Position numbers and translations under genes: made by a program
Assembly (NCBI GenBank): GCA_903856995.1
Contig: CAIODK010000083.1
Coordinates: 1-11,160 of the forward strand
Direction of reading: 5' to 3'
Source: an uncultured Burkholderiales bacterium
GTDB lineage: Bacteria > Pseudomonadota > Gammaproteobacteria > Burkholderiales > Burkholderiaceae_C
DNA length: 11,160 bases
Part shown: one piece after another, positions 7,194 through 11,160 of the stretch
Position numbering within the stretch: the stretch's first letter is position 1
Layout of the letters: each line of letters begins with the position of its first letter
Notes under the pieces: model-generated
Told to the model about the DNA's origin: nothing
Databases searched by the model: none
The model's input: the letters and a program-made list of their open reading frames with translations, nothing else

Positions 7194-7621
7194 GGTTTCA
7201 GATACACATAGCCTTCTTTGGCTTGCAAGCGCGCCACCTCGGCCACGCCCGAGGGCACGATTTTGGCTTCCATAGACACTTTGTTAGCGTCGATGTTGCG
7301 CGAGGTCAGTGTGTTGTTACACACGCGAAACTGCACGCCTTTGCCCGCCAAATCAGCCACCACGCCACTGAATTCGCGGCCTTTGTTGTCTTTGGCCCCG
7401 TCTAATAAAAAGTCAATCCCCAAGCCGTGCGTCACCACCACAATTTTCACGGTTGGGTCGGCTGACAAGTGGTTGCGCACATTGCCTAAGACTCCGGCTG
7501 CGGTGTCGACGCCCGTGTTGACGTGGTAGACCACCTTGACGTCTTGTGCGTGAGCGGCGTTGACGCTCAGCGCTAACAGCAAGGCGGTGAAGGCGTGGGA
7601 GAGGGATTTTAAAATGTTCAT
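7190..7621 (-). CDS. Periplasmic DsrE/DsrF-like family protein
   Basis: DsrE-type proteins bind or transfer sulfane sulfur through a cysteine. This 143-residue protein has a signal peptide (about residues 1-25, hydrophobic core FTALLLALSV, cleavage after AHA), so it should act in the periplasm, unlike cytoplasmic DsrEFH. The mature part has the small alpha/beta pattern (VKVVYHVN, VKIVVVTHGLGIDFLL near 58-73) and a single Cys, C101, in GVQFRVCNNTL. ATG 7621 is 8 bp after the fccB stop. A GTG at 7633 forming a GTGA overlap with that stop is the alternative and would add four residues before the signal peptide. Its stop overlaps the stop of the convergent ArsR gene by 4 bp. The role as sulfur acceptor for FccAB is inferred from the operon. 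Confidence 0.88.
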   Translation of the reverse strand: MNILKSLSHAFTALLLALSVNAAHAQDVKVVYHVNTGVDTAAGVLGNVRNHLSADPTVKIVVVTHGLGIDFLLDGAKDNKGREFSGVVADLAGKGVQFRVCNNTLTSRNIDANKVSMEAKIVPSGVAEVARLQAKEGYVYLKP

Positions 7622-7629
7622 GGGTGATC

Positions 7630-8916
7630 TCACAGTAAGCTATCCGCCCAAATGTTTTGGGCCCAGTTCCACGCATAGATGCCTTCCAGCTCATTGGGCG
7701 CTGTGGACACACCGCCAGAACCGGGGACGGTTTTGTAGGTCTTGTCTTTAGCGTCGTATTGGTGAATCGATGCGACGTGCACCACCAGTTTGTCGTTCAC
7801 AAAGCTGTAGCAGGTGTTGCTGAGGAACGGGGACGGGTTGACCGGCATGTCTGACAGCTGCGCCACGATGGCCGCTGCGGTGACCTTGCCATGCGAGTTG
7901 GCCATGTGGCCAGACTTGGGCATGAGCGGGGCCAACATGATGGAGTCACCAATGACGTGAATGTCTTTGGCCTGTGTGGACTCAAAGGTTTGGTAGTGCA
8001 CACCGCACCAACGTGCATTGACGTTGGCCAAGCTCGACTGCACCGCAATGCCCCCGGCGCGCATGGCGGGCAAAACGTTGAGCACATTGGCTTTGACATC
8101 GTTTTGCACATCAAACTTCAAGGTGTTGGTCTTGGCATCCACCGCCACGACTTTGTGCTGTGGCATGTATTCCAAGATGCCCTTGTAGTTGTCAGCCCAG
8201 AACTTTTTGAACAACGGACCCTTAGATGTGACGTCTTGGTTGGCATCCAAGATCAGCACCTTGGATTTGGGCTTGTGTTGCTTGAAATAATGGGCCACTT
8301 GGCTGGCACGCTCGTATGGGCCGGGAGGGCAGCGGTAGGGCGCTTCGGGAATGGTGATGGCGAACACGCCGCCGTCGTCCATGGCTTCGAGTTGCTTGCG
8401 CAAGGCCAGAGTCTCTGGGCCACCTTTCCACGCTTGCAAAATTTGTCCAGAGGTGTTGGCCTCTTTCAAACCTTCGATGGTGTTGAACATCAAGTCGATG
8501 CCGGGTGACATGACGAGCTTGTCGTAGCGAATAGTGGGGCCGCTGGCCAAGGTGACGGTTTTCTTGACGGGGTCAACGCTGGCCACGTAGTCGCGCACGA
8601 TGTTGACACCGTGTTTGCCCGAGAGCTTGTCGTACGGTGTGGTGATGTCGGCCATGGTTTTACTGCCGCCAATCACCAAATTAGAAATAGGGCAAGACAC
8701 GAATTCGCCATTGGGCTCGATGAGCGTCACGTCAATCTTATAGTCTGACAGCATGCGCACGTACTTGGCAGCGGTGGCGCCGCCATAGCCGCCCCCCACC
8801 ACGATCACGCGTGCTTTTTCGGGAACGCGGCCTACCGAAGCACACCCCATCATGCTGCCAAGAGCACCCAAGGAACCAAGCGCCATAGAGGCTTGAACAA
8901 AACTGCGACGTTTCAT
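7630..8916 (-). CDS. fccB: Flavocytochrome c sulfide dehydrogenase, flavoprotein subunit
   Basis: It oxidises sulfide to sulfur in the periplasm and passes electrons to the cytochrome subunit. ATG 8916 is preferred over an ORF start at 8970 because it has an AAGGA site and begins the export signal. The 428 residues start with a twin-arginine signal (KRRSFVQ, residues 2-8), which fits folding with FAD before export. The FAD Rossmann motif VIVVGGGYGGATAA spans 37-50. C75 in FVSCPISNLVIGG matches the cysteine that binds FAD covalently, and C196 (PYRCPPGP) and C369 (SNTCYS) match the redox disulfide of the Allochromatium enzyme. SoxF is a close relative. C25 in SMMGC could be a weak lipobox. It starts 13 bp after fccA, which supports the two-subunit enzyme. 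Confidence 0.95.
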   Translation of the reverse strand: MKRRSFVQASMALGSLGALGSMMGCASVGRVPEKARVIVVGGGYGGATAAKYVRMLSDYKIDVTLIEPNGEFVSCPISNLVIGGSKTMADITTPYDKLSGKHGVNIVRDYVASVDPVKKTVTLASGPTIRYDKLVMSPGIDLMFNTIEGLKEANTSGQILQAWKGGPETLALRKQLEAMDDGGVFAITIPEAPYRCPPGPYERASQVAHYFKQHKPKSKVLILDANQDVTSKGPLFKKFWADNYKGILEYMPQHKVVAVDAKTNTLKFDVQNDVKANVLNVLPAMRAGGIAVQSSLANVNARWCGVHYQTFESTQAKDIHVIGDSIMLAPLMPKSGHMANSHGKVTAAAIVAQLSDMPVNPSPFLSNTCYSFVNDKLVVHVASIHQYDAKDKTYKTVPGSGGVSTAPNELEGIYAWNWAQNIWADSLL

Positions 8917-8929
8917 GATAAATCCTTGA

Positions 8930-9265
8930 TTAACGTTTGGTAGCAGCGTAGTAGCTGGCGATGGTGTCAATTTGGGCGTCTGTCAAGCCTTTGGTGATTT
9001 GGTGCATCACGGTGGCAGGCCTTGTCCCATTTTTAAAAGCTTGCATCTGCAACACTTGGTATTCCTTAGGCATGCCCACCAAGGATGGAATGGCTGAGCC
9101 CTCGACGGTGCGGCCCTCGGTGCCGTGGCAGTTGGCGCACATGGCGGCCGTGGCGCGGTTGTGCAGTTGCGTGGCTTTGTCTTGTGCGTGCGCGGTGGCG
9201 CTCAAACCCAGTGCCAAGGCTGTGCTGGCGAGTAAACGCACCAGGTGGGGAGATGTTGTTTTCAT
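8930..9265 (-). CDS. fccA: Cytochrome c, small subunit of flavocytochrome c sulfide dehydrogenase
   Basis: This single-heme c-type cytochrome is the likely electron acceptor of the flavoprotein encoded next. ATG 9265 is chosen over an upstream start at 9292 because GAGGT lies 5 bp before it and the signal peptide then begins with MKTT. The 111-residue precursor has a Sec signal (residues 1-27, cleavage after AHA), one heme site CANCH at 43-47, and a likely axial Met at M87 (ATVMHQITKG). The C-terminal helix TDAQIDTIASYYAA is typical of class I cytochromes. It is a monoheme protein like SoxE-type or short FccA forms, not the longer diheme FccA of Allochromatium. It is first in the operon with fccB and the DsrE-like gene. 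Confidence 0.92.
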   Translation of the reverse strand: MKTTSPHLVRLLASTALALGLSATAHAQDKATQLHNRATAAMCANCHGTEGRTVEGSAIPSLVGMPKEYQVLQMQAFKNGTRPATVMHQITKGLTDAQIDTIASYYAATKR

Positions 9266-9304
9266 CGTGACCTCGTTCAACAAGTAAATCAATCAGTGAT
9301 GGGT

Positions 9305-9310
9305 AATATA
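9305..9310 (-). promoter_or_regulatory. Candidate -10 element for the fccA-fccB-dsrE operon
   Basis: Read on the minus strand, TATATT matches five of six -10 bases and would start transcription near 9298, giving a leader of about 33 nt before the fccA ATG. No convincing -35 hexamer lies 16-18 bp upstream, where the terminator hairpin of the permease gene sits. The promoter may therefore be activator-dependent, or this call may be wrong. Confidence 0.3.
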
Positions 9311-9318
9311 TCGAAAAT

Positions 9319-9357
9319 GGCAAAACGCCATCACGGGGTTTACCCAGTGATGGCGTT
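9319..9357 (-). terminator. Intrinsic terminator downstream of the YeeE/YedE permease gene
   Basis: A perfect 11-bp inverted repeat, AACGCCATCAC (9324-9334) with GTGATGGCGTT (9347-9357), encloses a loop that can form three further GGG/CCC pairs. On the minus strand the stem is followed by TTTTGCC. It lies about 50 bp past the permease stop codon and ends about 60 bp before the fccA ATG, so it should separate the two units. Confidence 0.7.
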
Positions 9358-9379
9358 AGCTGATACCTTGAAAACTATA

Positions 9380-9414
9380 CCGTATGAAATCGAAGTAGTT
9401 AGTTCGATTTACGG
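9380..9414. repeat. Inverted repeat overlapping the permease stop codon
   Basis: AAATCGAA (9387-9394) and TTCGATTT (9403-9410) form a perfect 8-bp inverted repeat with an 8-nt spacer. Outside it, CCGT (9380-9383) can pair with ACGG (9411-9414) across a 3-nt bulge. It is AT-rich without a T-run, so it is not a convincing terminator. It could be a regulator binding site or an RNA hairpin at the 3' end of the permease message. Confidence 0.45.
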
Positions 9415-10485
9415 CTGCATCAAGGTGGGCGCGCTGGCAGGTGGTGCGTCCATCCAACGGTCGACCAAACCTGCACCCAGCCACATACCAATGAGCGCCG
9501 TCCATGCGGTGAGCGCAAAGATCGCACCGCCCGTCACACCCGCACCCACGGCGCAGCCGCCCGCCAACATGGCGCCAAATCCCATGAAGACAGCACCCAC
9601 GATATAGCGGCGCATGGCATAGCCATCTTTAAAGCCTTCAAGCTTGAGTTCTTTACCCCACCACGCGGCAAAGAATGAACCCAAGAAAACGCCAGGCAAC
9701 AAACCAAAGTCAAAGCCAATCGCAGGTTGGTTAGGGGCCAACACACGCATCAGCCACTCAGCCGATGGGCCACTGAAGGTGATGCCTTGGATGTGTACCA
9801 CTTCAAATGACGCTTTAGACACGCTGTACGAAAACCACCAAGCTAGCGCGACGCTTAAACCCGTGCCTATGCCGCCCACCCACATCCAAGCACGCTGCGT
9901 GGTGCGTGTGGTGAAGTACAAAGCCGCGCACAACCAAATACCGCCCACGATCAAACCGGTGGTGTGGCTCCAACCCAAAATGGCCAGCAGGTCACGGCTG
10001 CTGCCGCCTTCGACGGTCCACCAGTTGGTGATTTCTTGACGCAAGGGTGAAAGCGCACCCGACAGGGCTGATTGCGCGGTGACTGCAAAAATCAAGCCCG
10101 ACAGCAAAGCACGCAAGTTGCCATTGGCTGACAGAATCAACAAGCGGCTGGCGCAACCGCGTGTCATGATCATGCCGGCTCCAAACAGCAATCCACCGAT
10201 CAACGCGCCTGACAAGCTGCCGCGTGTGGCCAATTGGCGCGCGGTGCTGACATCGAGGTCGCCCATGACAATCAAGCCTTGAATCGCAATGACGGCTGAC
10301 GAAAACGTGAGCAACCAAACCGAGAGCTTCTCGCCAAAATGGTGGTGCCAAAACTCCATCACCGCGGCGCGCAGACAAAACTGAGAGCGTTGCGCGAAGA
10401 ATCCAAACAACAAGCCGACAAGCAAACCGCCCGTGGCTAGTACATAGGGTTCGCCATAGGCTTCATTGAGTGCGGTGAGGTTCAT
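9409..10485 (-). CDS. YeeE/YedE family sulfur-compound permease (TsuA/SoxT-like)
   Basis: Members of this family import thiosulfate (TsuA) or other sulfur species, and related SoxT proteins occur in sox clusters. The 358-residue protein is strongly hydrophobic, with about nine or ten membrane segments and an internal duplication typical of the family. Three cysteines lie in the family's conserved settings: RSQFCLRAA (C37), MTRGCASRLL (C111) and LAGGCAVGAG (C311). They are thought to carry substrate through the pore by weak S-H...S contacts. ATG 10485 has no clear ribosome binding site. A FNR/ANR-like box and -10 element lie upstream at the distance expected for activation. It is separated from fccA by a terminator, so it is probably its own unit. 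The substrate cannot be told from sequence. Confidence 0.9.
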   Translation of the reverse strand: MNLTALNEAYGEPYVLATGGLLVGLLFGFFAQRSQFCLRAAVMEFWHHHFGEKLSVWLLTFSSAVIAIQGLIVMGDLDVSTARQLATRGSLSGALIGGLLFGAGMIMTRGCASRLLILSANGNLRALLSGLIFAVTAQSALSGALSPLRQEITNWWTVEGGSSRDLLAILGWSHTTGLIVGGIWLCAALYFTTRTTQRAWMWVGGIGTGLSVALAWWFSYSVSKASFEVVHIQGITFSGPSAEWLMRVLAPNQPAIGFDFGLLPGVFLGSFFAAWWGKELKLEGFKDGYAMRRYIVGAVFMGFGAMLAGGCAVGAGVTGGAIFALTAWTALIGMWLGAGLVDRWMDAPPASAPTLMQP

Positions 10486-10514
10486 ATGATTTAGTCTACG
10501 CTTATATTTGCACT

Positions 10515-10520
10515 ATGCTA
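10515..10520 (-). promoter_or_regulatory. Candidate -10 element of the permease gene
   Basis: TAGCAT (minus strand) matches four of six -10 bases and predicts a start at 10508, a 22-nt leader before the ATG at 10485. It is 22 bp from the FNR-like palindrome, the spacing of class II FNR promoters. A better hexamer, TATAAG at 10506-10501, would place that palindrome at -55.5 and has no good -35, so it is the alternative. Confidence 0.4.
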
Positions 10521-10542
10521 AGTGCTCTGGCTTGCGCGAATC

Positions 10543-10556
10543 TTGATACACATCAA
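10543..10556. promoter_or_regulatory. Perfect FNR/ANR-type binding site
   Basis: TTGAT (10543-10547) and ATCAA (10552-10556), separated by ACAC, match all ten consensus bases of the FNR/ANR/FixK-type palindrome. It lies between the divergent permease and metallo-beta-lactamase genes. Relative to the predicted permease start at 10508 its centre is at -41.5, the activating class II position. It could instead serve a different CRP/FNR-family protein. Confidence 0.6.
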
Positions 10557-10579
10557 GTGCGACAGCGCTTGATGTTTTT
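10551..10579 (+). terminator. Terminator-like hairpin in the leader of the metallo-beta-lactamase gene
   Basis: CATCAAGTGC (10551-10560) and GCGCTTGATG (10565-10574) can form a 10-bp RNA stem with one U-G pair and a GACA loop, followed by five T. It stands directly before the GGAGAAG ribosome binding site of the gene at 10592. It shares its left arm with the FNR-like palindrome, so the two hairpins exclude each other. It may be an attenuator, a structure around the ribosome site, or a by-product of repeated protein-binding half-sites. Confidence 0.45.
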
Positions 10580-10591
10580 GGAGAAGTGATT

Positions 10592-11160
10592 GTGAAAGCA
10601 CCGTTTGTTCGTTCACTGTGTGTGAGTTTGTGGCTGGGTTGCGTAAGCTTTGGCGGCTCTGCGAACGCAGAAAAACCTTTGCCCCAAGTTGCGGTGACCA
10701 AGCCGCTGATGCAAGCCAAAAAAGTGGTCCCTAATGTGTATTACGTAGAGGGCGTTTCCGAGATGGGTTCGTCGGCCAACCAAAACTTCATCTCCAATGC
10801 GGGCTTTGTCGTCACGCCTGCGGGCGTGGTGGTGATTGATGCGTTGGGTTCCCCCGAGCTTGCGCGTCGCTTGTTGGCTGAAATTGCCAAGGTGACGAAC
10901 AAACCCATTCACACCGTGGTGCTGACGCATTACCACGCAGACCATATTTATGGTTTGCAGGTGTTCAAAGATTTGGGAGTACGAATTGTTGCGCATGGCG
11001 CCGCGCGTGAGTACCTGACCTCCGACACGGCACGTTTGCGCTTGGAAAGTTCACGCCAAGAGCTTTGGCCTTGGGTGGATGAAAAAACCCGTTTGGTGGG
11101 TTTGTGTTCGCCGTCGGCAGAAGCTGCGCGCGGGTCGTTTTTAAGAGTATTTAGCGAGTA
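10592..11160 (+). CDS. Exported metallo-beta-lactamase-fold hydrolase, SoxH-like (3' end beyond window)
   Basis: The gene starts at GTG 10592 with GGAGAAG upstream and is open to the window end (189 residues seen). A Sec signal spans about 1-26, with cleavage after SANA. The zinc-site motif LTHYHADHIYG (111-121) has the HxHxDH core (113-118). NVYYVEGVSEMGSSANQNFISNAGFVVTPAGVVVIDALG (split as 48-65 and 66-86) fits the first part of the fold, and the family resembles SoxH and the zinc hydrolases linked with quinoprotein relay systems. Substrate unknown. Up to V169 (RQELWPWVDEKTRLV) the protein follows what I expect of the family. The last 20 residues do not, and the expected continuation is missing. 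Either the window edge holds a junction or insertion, or this family member diverges. Confidence 0.82.
   Translation, partial: MKAPFVRSLCVSLWLGCVSFGGSANAEKPLPQVAVTKPLMQAKKVVPNVYYVEGVSEMGSSANQNFISNAGFVVTPAGVVVIDALGSPELARRLLAEIAKVTNKPIHTVVLTHYHADHIYGLQVFKDLGVRIVAHGAAREYLTSDTARLRLESSRQELWPWVDEKTRLVGLCSPSAEAARGSFLRVFSE

Noticed and set aside
9271..9300. Possible FNR-type site upstream of fccA (TTGAT half-site on the minus strand)
   Set aside because: Only the TTGAT half is present; the partner at the correct spacing is TTGTT, not ATCAA.
10613..10996. Minus-strand frame inside the metallo-beta-lactamase gene
   Set aside because: The plus strand has a signal peptide, binding site and HxHxDH motif; the minus frame is compositional shadow.
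1..11160. CRISPR arrays, tRNA or rRNA genes, complete insertion sequences
   Set aside because: No repeated spacer pattern, no tRNA-like cloverleaf sequence and no transposase reading frame were found; genes fill nearly the whole window.

Overview
The window looks like chromosomal DNA from a betaproteobacterium of the Burkholderiales, probably a Comamonadaceae-type freshwater bacterium. This is inferred from the moderately high GC, protein similarity recalled from memory, and the order algH(yqgE)-ruvX(yqgF)-pyrR-pyrB-pyrC', which is also known from Pseudomonas. No species can be named from the sequence alone. The window is almost fully coding. No gap without a gene exceeds 300 bases, and I see no tRNA, rRNA, CRISPR array or complete mobile element.

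Layout. (1) 1-651 (+): an unrecognised, probably 5'-truncated helical protein, converging on (2) 663-2162 (-): a class I CPD photolyase. (3) 2185-6743 (+): a tightly packed operon, algH-ruvX-pyrR-pyrB-pyrC'-plsC, with ATGA/TGATG overlaps at four of its five junctions. Its pyrC' product has lost the dihydroorotase metal ligands, so it should be the inactive partner of aspartate carbamoyltransferase. (4) 6759-7193 (+): an ArsR-family regulator with a lysine/alanine/proline-rich histone-H1-like N-terminal tail. (5) 9265-7190 (-): a sulfide-oxidation operon of cytochrome c (fccA), flavocytochrome c sulfide dehydrogenase flavoprotein (fccB) and a periplasmic DsrE-like protein. Its last stop codon overlaps that of the ArsR gene. 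(6) 10485-9409 (-): a YeeE/YedE (TsuA/SoxT-like) sulfur-compound permease, followed by an intrinsic terminator. (7) From 10592 (+) to the window edge: an exported SoxH-like metallo-beta-lactamase-fold protein, divergent from the permease.

Regions 4-7 read as a small sulfur-oxidation island without soxXYZABCD in view. In this reading, sulfide is oxidised in the periplasm by FccAB, the DsrE-like protein may bind or carry sulfane sulfur, the permease moves a sulfur compound, and the ArsR protein may sense it. The 106-bp divergent region at 10486-10591 contains a perfect FNR/ANR-type palindrome. It sits exactly 41.5 bp upstream of the start point predicted for the permease gene. A second palindrome overlaps it and looks like a terminator in the leader of the metallo-beta-lactamase gene.

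Most notable points: the dead dihydroorotase, the FNR-like class II promoter with its overlapping hairpins, the ArsR protein with an unusual tail and a shifted cysteine, a possible leaderless start for the pyrimidine operon, and an apparent loss of family similarity in the metallo-beta-lactamase protein about 60 bp before the window ends.
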